Positions 41,984 to 51,034 of a DNA stretch of 64,000 bases are shown here, piece by piece (position 1 is the first letter of the stretch; every line of letters begins with the position of its first letter). Origin of the DNA: Candidatus Solibacter usitatus (GTDB taxonomy: Bacteria; Acidobacteriota; Terriglobia; Bryobacterales; Bryobacteraceae). Location of the stretch: positions 1 through 64,000 of the forward strand of contig JACPVQ010000205.1 of assembly GCA_016191645.1 (NCBI GenBank), in the 5' to 3' direction. Below the pieces are notes generated by a model. It was not told the origin of the DNA and did not search any database. It worked only from the letters and a program-made list of their open reading frames with translations. Position numbers and translations under genes: made by a program.

Positions 41984-43972
41984 CTACAACTTCAAATAGG
42001 TCTGCAGCCAGTCTACCCACCTGCGCATCACGTCGCGAGTGTGAACGGGGTCCGTGGGGCTGTGGCCAGCCACCGGGTATGCGAAAAACCGCACAGGAAC
42101 GCCGTTGTCCCGCAGTGCATTGTACAGCCGGTAGGATTGTGAAATGGGTACACGGTAATCGCCGGTGGTGGCAAGAATCAATGTTGGCGTTTTGATGCGG
42201 CTTGCTTCGGCCATCGGCGATTGCTTGCGGTACTCCGCCATGCGCGCGGCGTCGGTGTAGGGCGACCCGCCAAATGCCGTTCCGCGCCGCACGTTCGCGT
42301 CACCCAAGTTGTATTGATCCATCCAATCCGTCACCGCGGCGCCAGCCACCGCCGCGCGCCAAACATCCGGGTAGTGGCCAATCAGCCACGACGTCATGTA
42401 GCCGCCATACGACCATCCCGACACCGCAATGCGAGTATCGTCGACGAACCCGCGCCTCTTTAACAGATCGACTCCCGACATCACGTCGCGGCCCGGACCG
42501 TCTCCCGCGTTGTTCCAAATTGCGGATTGAAACGCGTTTCCCAAATTGTCACTGCCGCGGTAGTTCGGCTCAAACACCACCCAGCCTTGCGCGGAGAACA
42601 ATTGCGCGTAGTTGGAAAACGCCTCCTTCGAAGCCGACCGCGGTCCGCCATGCACATACAACACCAGCGGATATTTGCGGCCCGCTTGAAAACCGGGCGG
42701 ATAGGTGACCACGCCATCCATCTGCAAACCATCGGGACCTTTCCACTGAATCGATTCCGGCCGCCCCAACTCCATCGCGGCAATTTCCTTGTTGAATTCC
42801 GTCAAGCGCACTGGCCCGGCGGCAGCCGATTCCACAAAGTAAAGTTCCGCCGGCCACATCGGTTCACTGCCCACAAAAGCGATGCGTCCTTGCGGATTCA
42901 CGGAGGCATCCAGCCAGAACCCCGTGGTTGGAACCACTTTGCCGGTTTGGATGCGCTTCGCCGGCCCATCCACCGGTTGAATCCACATGGCGACCCCTGT
43001 GCCGTCGTTCGCGCTCACCAACAGCGATCGCGAATCGGCCATCCAGATGGCGCGCTGCACATTGCGGTCCAGCGGGCGCGTGACGGAACGTCCTTCCCCA
43101 CCCGCAAACGGCGCGACCATCACTTCGTTTACGTTCTTGCTTTGGCCATCGCGGGGATACCAATAGGCAACGTACTGCCCGTCCGGCGAAATCAGCGGCT
43201 GGCCCTCATCTGTCTTGTGGCTGGTCAATTGCCGCATCGCGCCGCTCGCCACGTCCAAAACCTGCACGGTCGATTGATTGAAATCGCCGGAATACGGCGT
43301 GGCCACTTTGACGATCGTCACCGATTTTCCATCCGGAGTCCAGGAAAGCGGCGCCGCGGGTGGGCTTGGCGGAAAGCTGATAGGCAGCGTCCAATTGCCT
43401 GAGGTGATGCGCGATGCATTTCCGCCATCGGACGCAATGATCCATAAATGCGATGGCCGCGGATGCGTTGTCGTCAGAAAATCGTTATGCGCGGCTTCAA
43501 ACGATTTGTTGTGCCGCTCCACGCCTTCCACTTTCGGCGGGTCGTCGAAGGTGACGAATGCGATGCGCTTCCCGTCCGGGCTCCAACTGAACTGCTGCAC
43601 GCCTTGCGGCGTCCTGGTGAGCGCGAATGCGTCGCCGCCGTCGAACGGCAAAATGTGGATTTGCGTCTTACCATCCACCGTTGCGAGAAATCCCAACCGG
43701 TTTCCCGTGGGGGACCAGCGAGGTTGCGCAACGCCGCGGCGATCCCGCGTCAGCGTTCGTTGTTGCCGGCTGGCAACGTCGATGAGGACCAGATTCGCGT
43801 CCGTTCGATTCTCTTCGAAGTTCGACCTGGACACGATGACCGCGATGGATTTTCCATCGGGAGAAATCTGTGGATCGGAAAGCCGCACGATGCGGCCCGG
43901 CGTATTGATATCGAAGCGCGCCGCAAAGGCCGCCAATGCGAGCACGGCGGCGAGAACCAAACGGATGATCAT
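41984..43972 (-). CDS. Secreted S9 prolyl oligopeptidase-family peptidase
   Basis: The protein of about 662 residues has a signal peptide (MIIRLVLAAVLALAAFA), a propeller (about 25-400; SDPQISPDGKSIAVIVSR and related repeats) and an alpha/beta-hydrolase domain with Ser in VSGWSYGGYM, Asp in TGDYRVP and His in VAGHSP. It resembles acylaminoacyl-peptidases and dipeptidyl peptidases. ATG 43972 is preceded by AGGAGG (43980-43985 on the minus strand) 7 bases away, which decides this start over ATG 44011. It is the first gene of the leftward peptide-degradation operon. Confidence 0.92.
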   Translation of the reverse strand: MIIRLVLAAVLALAAFAARFDINTPGRIVRLSDPQISPDGKSIAVIVSRSNFEENRTDANLVLIDVASRQQRTLTRDRRGVAQPRWSPTGNRLGFLATVDGKTQIHILPFDGGDAFALTRTPQGVQQFSWSPDGKRIAFVTFDDPPKVEGVERHNKSFEAAHNDFLTTTHPRPSHLWIIASDGGNASRITSGNWTLPISFPPSPPAAPLSWTPDGKSVTIVKVATPYSGDFNQSTVQVLDVASGAMRQLTSHKTDEGQPLISPDGQYVAYWYPRDGQSKNVNEVMVAPFAGGEGRSVTRPLDRNVQRAIWMADSRSLLVSANDGTGVAMWIQPVDGPAKRIQTGKVVPTTGFWLDASVNPQGRIAFVGSEPMWPAELYFVESAAAGPVRLTEFNKEIAAMELGRPESIQWKGPDGLQMDGVVTYPPGFQAGRKYPLVLYVHGGPRSASKEAFSNYAQLFSAQGWVVFEPNYRGSDNLGNAFQSAIWNNAGDGPGRDVMSGVDLLKRRGFVDDTRIAVSGWSYGGYMTSWLIGHYPDVWRAAVAGAAVTDWMDQYNLGDANVRRGTAFGGSPYTDAARMAEYRKQSPMAEASRIKTPTLILATTGDYRVPISQSYRLYNALRDNGVPVRFFAYPVAGHSPTDPVHTRDVMRRWVDWLQTYLKL

Positions 43973-44017
43973 AGGAACCCCTCCTGCAACGTACAGTGAT
44001 AACATACTCATGAATCC

Positions 44018-44024
44018 AGGAGGT
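44018..44024 (+). promoter_or_regulatory. Strong ribosome binding site of the aldo/keto reductase gene
   Basis: AGGAGGT, a near-perfect anti-Shine-Dalgarno match, lies 5 bases before ATG 44030. The divergent S9 peptidase gene has an equally strong AGGAGG on the other strand at 43980-43985. The 57 bases between the two starts must hold both promoters; no clear consensus pair was identified. Confidence 0.7.
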
Positions 44025-44029
44025 TACCC

Positions 44030-45001
44030 ATGCCTATTTCACGGCGGCAGTTTTTGGAATCCGCGGCGGCGGCTTCGTTCGCGGCGGAGGTTGTCTACGG
44101 GGCTCAAGCCGACAAGAAGACCGGCATTCCCATGCGCATCTTCGGCAAGACCGGAGCGCGTATCCCGTGCATCACCTTCGGATGCGGCAGCCGGTTCCTC
44201 ATGTACAAACAGGAAGACAAAGCGCTGGAAGCGGTGAATCGCGCCATCGATCTCGGCATTACCTATTTGGATACCGCCTTTAGCTACGGCAATGGTCAAA
44301 GTGAAGAACGGCTCGGCAAGGTCATGAAGACTCGCCGCAAGGAAGTCTGGCTCACCACCAAAATCAACAAGCGCACCTACGACGAAGGGATGTCCATCAT
44401 CGAAGGCAGTTTGAAGCGCCTGCAGACGGACAGGATCGACCTCATCCACGTGCATAGCCTGACGGACATGGACGACCTAAAGGCGGTGGAATCGGGTTTG
44501 CTGAAGGCCTTGTACAAGGCTCGCGATCAGAAAATGACGCGGTTCATCGGCGTGACTTCGCACACCGATCCCACCGTGCTCAAGCTGGCACTGGAACGCC
44601 ACGACTTCGATTGCACGCAGATGGCGCTCAACGCCGCCCGCGTTGGCATGAAGAGCGGTAAGGGCGGAATGGAGGTCAACGAGGCGATGAAAGAGAGCTT
44701 CGAATTGACCGCCCTTCCAGCGGCGCTGAAAAAGAAAATGGGCGTGACGGCGATGAAGATTTTCGGCCAGGAGGCTCTCGTCGGAAAGGCTTCGGTTGAA
44801 AAACTGATCCGCTATGCGCTTTCTCTGCCCGTCGCCGCGGCTACACTCGGCATGCCGAAACTGGAATTTCTCGAAGAAAACGTGAAGATCGCCAAAGCAT
44901 TCAAGCCGCTCCCCAAGAATGAAATGCATAGCCTGGCAACGCAGCTGTTACCGCAGAAAGCGATGATGGATCGCTTCTTTGCCACCCACATCGACGCCTG
45001 A
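44030..45001 (+). CDS. Tat-exported aldo/keto reductase
   Basis: The 323-residue protein starts with a twin-arginine signal (MPISRRQFLESAAAASF), so it is folded with its cofactor before export. The AKR barrel has Asp and Tyr in YLDTAFSYGNGQSEERLG, Lys in LTTKINKRT and His in LIHVHS. NADPH would have to be bound before export. Such Tat-type AKRs are common in acidobacteria and planctomycetes and may use a non-dissociable cofactor; the substrate is unknown. The C-terminal segment (about 280-323) is extended and helical. Confidence 0.88.
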   Translation: MPISRRQFLESAAAASFAAEVVYGAQADKKTGIPMRIFGKTGARIPCITFGCGSRFLMYKQEDKALEAVNRAIDLGITYLDTAFSYGNGQSEERLGKVMKTRRKEVWLTTKINKRTYDEGMSIIEGSLKRLQTDRIDLIHVHSLTDMDDLKAVESGLLKALYKARDQKMTRFIGVTSHTDPTVLKLALERHDFDCTQMALNAARVGMKSGKGGMEVNEAMKESFELTALPAALKKKMGVTAMKIFGQEALVGKASVEKLIRYALSLPVAAATLGMPKLEFLEENVKIAKAFKPLPKNEMHSLATQLLPQKAMMDRFFATHIDA

Positions 45002-45058
45002 TTAGGCGACGCAGGCCTTTAGAGTGATACGATCAAAATAGCCCTCTTAGGCCTCCCC

Positions 45059-45748
45059 ATGCGCGAAAACACTCTGGCTGAAATCCTCCCGTCGATCCTT
45101 TCAGCCGATTTTGCGCGTCTAGGAGAAGAAATTTCGAGCGTCGAACGTGCCGGAATCCGCATGCTCCATATCGATGTGATGGACGGTCATTTTGTGCCGA
45201 ACCTGACTCTGGGCCCTCCAGTGGTCAAGTCGGTGCGGAGGATCACGAAACTGACATTGGATGTTCACCTGATGATTACTGACCCGGACCGTTACGCTCC
45301 CATCTTCATCGAAGCCGGAGCGGATATGGTTTCCGTACATCAGGAGGCGTGCACGCATCTGGATCGCACGCTGCGCATGATTCAGAGCGAAGGAGCGCGG
45401 GCTGGTGTGGTCCTGAATCCCGCGACGCCTGTCTCCACTCTGGACGAAGTGTTGGAGTTGGCTGACTACGTGCTCATTATGAGCGTCAATCCTGGATTCG
45501 GCGGACAGGCGTTTCTTCCGCACACGCTGCGCAAAGTGCGTACGTTGGAGGAAAAGCGGCGGCGCGGGAAGATGAACTTTTCCATTGAGATGGATGGGGG
45601 GCTGGGGCCGGACAATGTGGTGGAAGCGGTGCAGGCGGGCTGCGATTGGATAGTGGCCGGGTCCAGCGTCTTTCACAGTGAAAATGCGGAGACAGCCGTG
45701 AAGCGGCTGCAACAGTTGGTTCGCCAGGCGGTAACCGCCAGTGCGTAG
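45059..45748 (+). CDS. rpe: Ribulose-phosphate 3-epimerase
   Basis: The 229-residue TIM barrel shows PSILSADFARLGEEI, the metal-binding MLHIDVMDGHFVPNLTLGPP (His and Asp), VHLMITDPDRY, LIMSVNPGFGGQAFLP and MDGGLGPDNV, then AGSSVFH. These are complete family signatures for interconversion of ribulose-5-phosphate and xylulose-5-phosphate in the pentose phosphate pathway. It ends 21 bases before the BamD-like gene, so they may be co-transcribed. Confidence 0.95.
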   Translation: MRENTLAEILPSILSADFARLGEEISSVERAGIRMLHIDVMDGHFVPNLTLGPPVVKSVRRITKLTLDVHLMITDPDRYAPIFIEAGADMVSVHQEACTHLDRTLRMIQSEGARAGVVLNPATPVSTLDEVLELADYVLIMSVNPGFGGQAFLPHTLRKVRTLEEKRRRGKMNFSIEMDGGLGPDNVVEAVQAGCDWIVAGSSVFHSENAETAVKRLQQLVRQAVTASA

Positions 45749-45769
45749 ATTTTTGATGAGGTTGTGCTT

Positions 45770-46966
45770 ATGATGCTTTCGCGTAATTGGTTCTTGAAGC
45801 TGCTGGTGCTGGCGTGCTGCATCGGCGTTCTCTCTTCCTGTGGCTTCCGCCGCAAGAAATATGAGAACCCCATCACCAAGGACACGCAACAGCCGGACAA
45901 GGTCCTCTTTGACAAGGCGGTGCGGGACCTGGAGAAGAACCGTTTCGAAATCGCCCGTCTGACGCTGCAGACGCTGATCAATACATATGATTCCAGCGAG
46001 TTTCTGGCGAAGGCGAAGCTGGCCATCGCCGACAGCTGGTTCCGCGAGGGCGGCTCCCACGGCTTGGCGCAAGCGGAAGCGGAGTACAAGGATTTCATCC
46101 TGTTTTATCCAACCCTTGAAGAATCGGCCGAGGCGCAGGAGCGCGTTTGCATGATCCACTACCGGCAGATGGAGAAGTCGGATCGCGACCCCAATCACGC
46201 CTTGAAGGCGGAGGAAGAATGCCGCAACCTGCTCACGCAATTCCCTAACAGCAAGTTCGCGCCGCGCGTGGCTCAGTTGCTGCGCAACATCCAGGAAGTG
46301 GTTGGCGACAACGAATTCAAGATCGGCGATTACTACCACCACAAAGGGAGCAATGCCGCCGCCAGCAACCGCTTGCAGGGCTTGGTGGATCAGTATCCGC
46401 TCTATAGCAAGTCGGATGCGGCGCTGTGGCTGATGGGCGATTCGTATTCCAAGATGGGTCCGCGCTTCCGCGACAAGACGGGCACGGCGTATTCCCGCAT
46501 CGTGAAAGAGTATCCGCTGAGCAACTACGTCGAGGACGCGAAGAGGAAACTCAAGGAAATGGAGATGGACATTCCCGAGGCCGATCCCGTCGCCGTGGCG
46601 CGCATGAAGTATGAACAGGAGAATCGCATTAAGCGTGGAATGATGACCAAGGCAACCGGCATCTTCCGCAAGAGCCCGGACACCACGACGGCCGCTAAGT
46701 CGGGCGCTCCGGCCATGACGCGCAACCAACCGAGCCTTCCCGCTACTGTGCCTCTGCCCGCCGCCGCCGGCGCGGGCGTGACCGACGTCAGTGTTTCCAC
46801 GGTCACCGATTCGTCGACCCTTGATTCGAAGCCCGACGCCCGCCAGAATCCTCCCAAGCCGGAAGAGGAAAAGAAGAGCGCTCTTTCCGGCGAACAAGCG
46901 AAACAGGCGGAACAGCAACAGGAAATGAATAAGACCAAGGCCAAGAAAAAGAAGGCCAAGAAGTAG
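45770..46966 (+). CDS. bamD: BamD-like outer-membrane assembly lipoprotein with long C-terminal tail
   Basis: The lipoprotein signal ends in LSSC. TPR-type helical repeats (about 45-265; LFDKAVRDLEKNRFEIARLTLQTLI, AEAEYKDFILFYPTLEESAEAQERV, AEEECRNLLTQFPNSKFAPRV) match BamD, the essential helper of BamA. The core is followed by about 120 low-complexity residues ending in KTKAKKKKAKK; E. coli BamD stops at about 245 residues. ATG 45770 is chosen because GAGG at 45758-45761 is at good distance; GTG 45764 is possible. Inner leaflet of the outer membrane. Confidence 0.85.
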   Translation: MMLSRNWFLKLLVLACCIGVLSSCGFRRKKYENPITKDTQQPDKVLFDKAVRDLEKNRFEIARLTLQTLINTYDSSEFLAKAKLAIADSWFREGGSHGLAQAEAEYKDFILFYPTLEESAEAQERVCMIHYRQMEKSDRDPNHALKAEEECRNLLTQFPNSKFAPRVAQLLRNIQEVVGDNEFKIGDYYHHKGSNAAASNRLQGLVDQYPLYSKSDAALWLMGDSYSKMGPRFRDKTGTAYSRIVKEYPLSNYVEDAKRKLKEMEMDIPEADPVAVARMKYEQENRIKRGMMTKATGIFRKSPDTTTAAKSGAPAMTRNQPSLPATVPLPAAAGAGVTDVSVSTVTDSSTLDSKPDARQNPPKPEEEKKSALSGEQAKQAEQQQEMNKTKAKKKKAKK

Positions 46967-46977
46967 CCGTACGTCCG

Positions 46978-47505
46978 ATGCCCCGTGTATTGTTGGCCGA
47001 CGACAGCCCGCACGCGCAGCGCATGGGCGAGCGAATTCTGCGCGAAGAAGGCTTCGAAGTTGTCTCGGTTACGGACGGCGATGCGGCCATGCAGCGGCTG
47101 GCCGATTCGGACCCCGACGTGATGGTGGTGGATGCGTTTCTTCCACGCCGCTCCGGATTCGATTTGTGCCGCGAGGTGAAAAGCAACGCCGGCATGCGTC
47201 ACGTTCAGGTGGTGTTGACGGCCGGCGTTTTGGAATTGCTGGACGAGACGGAAGCGATGCGCGCCGGCAGCGACGCGCTGTTGAAGAAGCCGTTCGAAGC
47301 GTCGGCTATGATGGATACCCTGCAGCCGCTGGTGGAAGCGGCGAGGATGGCTCGCGAGCAGGCCGCCCGCGGAACCGGACCCGCGGCGCGATTTGATTTG
47401 GAAGATGAGCGCGTGCGCGCAGCCGTTACGCTTGCCGTCGACGCATCCATGCCTACGCTGGTGGACGAGATCACCAGACAAGTGCTCTCCGCATTGAAGA
47501 AATAG
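46978..47505 (+). CDS. Receiver-domain protein with short C-terminal extension
   Basis: The 175-residue protein has a complete receiver domain (LLADDSPHAQ; phospho-Asp in VMVVDAFLPRRSGFD; Lys in LLKKPFEA) and about 50 residues with a helix MPTLVDEITRQVLSALKK. No DNA-binding domain is present. Similar stand-alone receivers with such a terminal helix occur in delta-proteobacteria and acidobacteria, and may dock on a partner. Its place between bamD and yajQ gives no clear pathway. Confidence 0.85.
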   Translation: MPRVLLADDSPHAQRMGERILREEGFEVVSVTDGDAAMQRLADSDPDVMVVDAFLPRRSGFDLCREVKSNAGMRHVQVVLTAGVLELLDETEAMRAGSDALLKKPFEASAMMDTLQPLVEAARMAREQAARGTGPAARFDLEDERVRAAVTLAVDASMPTLVDEITRQVLSALKK

Positions 47506-47529
47506 AATTAGAAATAGAGTTTCCAACCC

Positions 47530-48030
47530 ATGCCTGAAAATACGTTCGACATCGTCTCCGTGGTGGAGATGCCTGAAGTGGTGAATGCCATCAACCAGGC
47601 GATGAAAGAGATCACCACACGCTACGACTTGAAAGACTCGCACAGCGCGATCGACTTGAACGAAAAGGACAAGAAGATCACCTTGACCACCAAGGATGAA
47701 TTCAAACTGAAGAGCATCACCGAGATCTTCGAGCAGAAATTGGTCAAGCGCAAAGTTTCCTTGAAGGCCTTAACCTATGCGCCCATGCAGCAGGCCGCGG
47801 GATCCACGGTGAGACAGGAAGTGACCTTGCAGAGCGGCATCGCCACGGAGAAATCGCGGGAAATTGTGAAGGCCATCAAGGACACCAAGAAAAAGGTGCA
47901 GGCGTCCATTCAGGGCGACTTGGTGCGCGTGAGCAGCAAAGATCGCGATACGCTGCAGGACATCATCCAATTCCTGCGCCAGGCCGATTTCGGAATCGAC
48001 ATTCAGTTCACCAACTATCGCTCCAACTGA
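47530..48030 (+). CDS. yajQ: YajQ-family nucleotide-binding protein
   Basis: The 166-residue protein matches YajQ throughout: FDIVSVVEMPEVVNAINQAMKEI, RYDLKDSHSAIDL, LTTKDEFKLKSI, and VRVSSKDRDTLQDIIQFLR with the ending FGIDIQFTNYR. The two-domain ferredoxin-like fold binds RNA or nucleotides, and in Xanthomonas a homologue binds cyclic di-GMP. The length is that of the family (about 163). Ends 4 bases before the hydrolase gene. Confidence 0.95.
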   Translation: MPENTFDIVSVVEMPEVVNAINQAMKEITTRYDLKDSHSAIDLNEKDKKITLTTKDEFKLKSITEIFEQKLVKRKVSLKALTYAPMQQAAGSTVRQEVTLQSGIATEKSREIVKAIKDTKKKVQASIQGDLVRVSSKDRDTLQDIIQFLRQADFGIDIQFTNYRSN

Positions 48031-48034
48031 CAAC

Positions 48035-48658
48035 GTGGCACGGCGCATCGAATCGCTCTTCCTTCCCGGTCCCGCCGGTCAATTGGAAGCGTTGCTGGAA
48101 GAACCGGAAGATAGTGAACCGCTGAAGGCGGCCGTGGTGTGTCATCCACATCCGCTGTACGGCGGCACGATGCACAACAAAGTGGTCCACCGCATGGCCC
48201 GCGGCCTGAGGCGATCGGGCCATGTTGTCTTGCGCTTCAACTTTCGCGGCGTCAACCGCAGTGAAGGAAAACACGACAACGGCGTCGGCGAAGTGGAGGA
48301 TGCGCGAGCGGCGCTGATGGCACTGCGCGGCCGCTATCCGGAGCTTCCCTTTCGTCTTGCGGGCTTCAGCTTTGGCTCATTAGCCGCGCTGCGTTTGGCG
48401 CACTCCATTCCGGAAACGGAAGCCATTATCGCCACCGGCTTTCCGGCCCACTATGTGACGCCGGACATGCCTCTCGATTCCTCCGTGCGGCGCGTCTTCC
48501 TACACAGCCGTCACGATGCGCTCTGCAAGCCGGATGCCGCGCGGACCTTCTACGAATCGCTTGCCGGGCCGAAAGACTGGCACTGGGTGGAAGCGAGCGA
48601 CCACTTTTTCAGTGACGCGCTGCCGCAACTGGAAGAGTTAGTTGTCTCGCTTGGCTGA
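48035..48658 (+). CDS. Alpha/beta hydrolase
   Basis: The 207-residue protein starts from GTG 48035. It has the oxyanion-region VVCHPHPLYGGTMHNKVV, nucleophile Ser in LAGFSFGSLA, Asp in SRHDALC and His in ASDHFFSD. The HPHPLYGGTM signature marks a compact family of dienelactone-hydrolase-like serine hydrolases found in many bacteria, mostly uncharacterised. Cytoplasmic, no signal peptide. Its end overlaps the convergent S9 peptidase gene by 21 bases. Confidence 0.88.
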   Translation: MARRIESLFLPGPAGQLEALLEEPEDSEPLKAAVVCHPHPLYGGTMHNKVVHRMARGLRRSGHVVLRFNFRGVNRSEGKHDNGVGEVEDARAALMALRGRYPELPFRLAGFSFGSLAALRLAHSIPETEAIIATGFPAHYVTPDMPLDSSVRRVFLHSRHDALCKPDAARTFYESLAGPKDWHWVEASDHFFSDALPQLEELVVSLG

Positions 48659-51019
48659 CAACGGCGGCGCGTTCTTCACGTATTTGTCGAACCATTCGAT
48701 CATTTCTGCGAGCGTGTGTTCCACCGATTCCTTTCCCACGTAGCCGTGGGACTCATTGGGCAGAAAGACCAGCCGCACTTTGCCGCCATTGCCGCGCACC
48801 GCCTGATACATGCGGTCCGATTGTATGGGGAATGTTCCGGCGTTGTTATCCGCCTCGCCGTGAATCAATAGCAGCGGCTCGTTGATCTTGTTGGCCACCA
48901 TGAACGGCGACATTTTGAGATAGAGCTCCGGCGCTTGCCAGATGGTTCTACGCTCGCTTTGAAACCCGAACGGCGTGAGCGTGCGGTTGTAAGCGCCGCT
49001 GCGGGCAACGCCGGCGCGGAAGAGATCGGAATGCGCCAGGAGATTGGCGGTCATGAAAGCACCGTAACTGTGCCCGCCCACGCCCACGCGGTCGCGGTCG
49101 GTCACGCCAATCTCGACGGCTTTGTCGATGGCCGCCTTGGCACTGGCCACAATCTGCTCGACGTAAGTATTGTTGACCACGGCAGGCTCACCCACCACGG
49201 GCATGCTGGCGTCGTCCAACACCGCGTAGCCTGCAAGAAGATAGAACAGATGCGAAGTGCTTGTGATAGTTGTGAACCTTTCCGTGGATCCGCCAAACTG
49301 CCCCGCCGTGCCGGCATCGACGTATTCGCGAGGATAGGCCCAGACCACCGTTGGCAGGCGCGTGCCTTCTTTGTAATCCGGAGGTAAATAAAGGGTGAAG
49401 GAGAGGTCCACGCCGTCGGGGCGTTTGTAGGTGACCAACTGTTTCCTGATCTTTCGCAGCTGCGGCGTCGGATCGGTGAAGTGCGTGAGCGCTTTTGCTT
49501 CTCCGCCGCTGGAGGAGATGTAGAAGTTAATAGGCTCCGTGGTACTCTCGCGCTCGCTGAGCCAGCGGGAGCCATCGGCGGAGAGAAGCGCGAGCGGACG
49601 CTCGTAGGACTTTTCGGCCGAACGGAACAAACGGGACGTCTCGCCGGTCTTCACGTTGTAGCGGTCCAGAAAGGGCCGCGCGCCGGTGGGCGTTGCTCCC
49701 AACGCGTTGAGGAAAATGTGATCGCCATCCTGTTCCAGCATGCGATGGCCTGTTGACGAGATGTGTTCGATGGGCGTGCCCGGATCGCGATAGCGGTCCT
49801 GCGAGCTTCTGCTAACGGCAACCTTAGGCATCGCGCCTCGGTCGCTCAGATTCAGAATCATCGTTCTGGTCCAGCGGCGGTTCCGTTCTTCGTCGCGCAC
49901 CAGTGCGAATCCCTTTCCCCAATCGATGCCGCGGAAGCGATGCTCCAACTTCATCCACTCCGCCGCCTGCCCGCCAATCTTGCGCGTCATCAACCGGTCG
50001 CGGAACGGGGCCTTCCTTGCCGGATCTCCGCTATCGAGCGCCTCCACCCAAAACAGCGTCGCCGGTTCATCGGGACGCCATGACAGCGAACGCGGACCCG
50101 GGGCGACGCCTTCAATGGCCACGCCATCCTCCATCCCTTTTTCAAAAAGCTTCTCTTCTTCACGACCGTTGGGATCCAAAAGAAGAGTGGTTTGCGGGAA
50201 GGAGTTCCATGTATGAAGCAGCGAATAAGGTCTGTGAATACGCACCAGGAAGACATGCCGGCCATCCGGGGAGGGTTCGATGGTGGAATAGAGGCCGGGT
50301 TGGTAATACGGCGTGAACTTTCCGGTTTGCACCTCCACCATCAACAGCTGCGACGTCATGTAGTAATCGAATAAATCCATGTCGTGCGCGCTGGTGAGCA
50401 GATCCTGCAGCGTACGAACGGGGGCGCGTCTACCGGCGCTTTCCTGAATGCGCGGCCCGGACGGAACCAGCGGGGCCTCCGGCGGATTACCCCGCTTGGG
50501 AATCGATTTCACCAGCAGGTGGCGGCTGTCCGGCATCCATTGAATGGTTTCCGAAATCGCGGCGTTGACGTTGATGCCGGGAACGGCCCGCACTTTGCCG
50601 GTCGCCGTTTCACAGAGCATCAGATCGATGCGGTTGGTCAGCGTGCTGGTGAAAGCGAACCACTTCCCGTCCGAACTCCAGCGGGGCATGCCGAAAACAC
50701 CGTCCTTCGGAAGCGCCAGCGGAACCGTCTGGCCATCGGCGGCGCGAAGCAGTGTGAACTCGACGAAGGTGATTCCCAGGTGCGGTCCATTGGTGCGCGG
50801 GTTCGTGCGCAGACCCGCCAGCCGCAGCATGGGCTGCGACACTTGCGCGATGGAAGGATAGCGCCCGCGGCGGAGCAGAAGTACGTGCGTGCGCGAAGGA
50901 TTCACCTGCGCCGTGGGCGCCATGGGCGCATTGAGAACATCTAGAACCGGTTGCGGAGGCTTCTTATAGCCGTCCTCCGCATGTGCCATTCCAGCGAGCA
51001 AGAGCAGCGTCAACATCAT
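48638..51019 (-). CDS. Secreted S9 peptidase (glutamyl endopeptidase-like)
   Basis: The 793-residue protein has a short signal peptide (MMLTLLLLAGMAHA). After YKKPPQPVLDVLNAPMAP comes a propeller and then the catalytic domain with Ser in VGVGGHSYGAFM, Asp near HGEADNNAG and His in NESHGY. This arrangement resembles the plant chloroplast glutamyl endopeptidase group of S9 enzymes. It starts 15 bases after the last ABC permease gene in the same direction and so may be co-expressed with the exporter. Confidence 0.88.
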   Translation of the reverse strand: MMLTLLLLAGMAHAEDGYKKPPQPVLDVLNAPMAPTAQVNPSRTHVLLLRRGRYPSIAQVSQPMLRLAGLRTNPRTNGPHLGITFVEFTLLRAADGQTVPLALPKDGVFGMPRWSSDGKWFAFTSTLTNRIDLMLCETATGKVRAVPGINVNAAISETIQWMPDSRHLLVKSIPKRGNPPEAPLVPSGPRIQESAGRRAPVRTLQDLLTSAHDMDLFDYYMTSQLLMVEVQTGKFTPYYQPGLYSTIEPSPDGRHVFLVRIHRPYSLLHTWNSFPQTTLLLDPNGREEEKLFEKGMEDGVAIEGVAPGPRSLSWRPDEPATLFWVEALDSGDPARKAPFRDRLMTRKIGGQAAEWMKLEHRFRGIDWGKGFALVRDEERNRRWTRTMILNLSDRGAMPKVAVSRSSQDRYRDPGTPIEHISSTGHRMLEQDGDHIFLNALGATPTGARPFLDRYNVKTGETSRLFRSAEKSYERPLALLSADGSRWLSERESTTEPINFYISSSGGEAKALTHFTDPTPQLRKIRKQLVTYKRPDGVDLSFTLYLPPDYKEGTRLPTVVWAYPREYVDAGTAGQFGGSTERFTTITSTSHLFYLLAGYAVLDDASMPVVGEPAVVNNTYVEQIVASAKAAIDKAVEIGVTDRDRVGVGGHSYGAFMTANLLAHSDLFRAGVARSGAYNRTLTPFGFQSERRTIWQAPELYLKMSPFMVANKINEPLLLIHGEADNNAGTFPIQSDRMYQAVRGNGGKVRLVFLPNESHGYVGKESVEHTLAEMIEWFDKYVKNAPPLSAKRDN

Positions 51020-51034
51020 GGAGCAAAGTTACCA

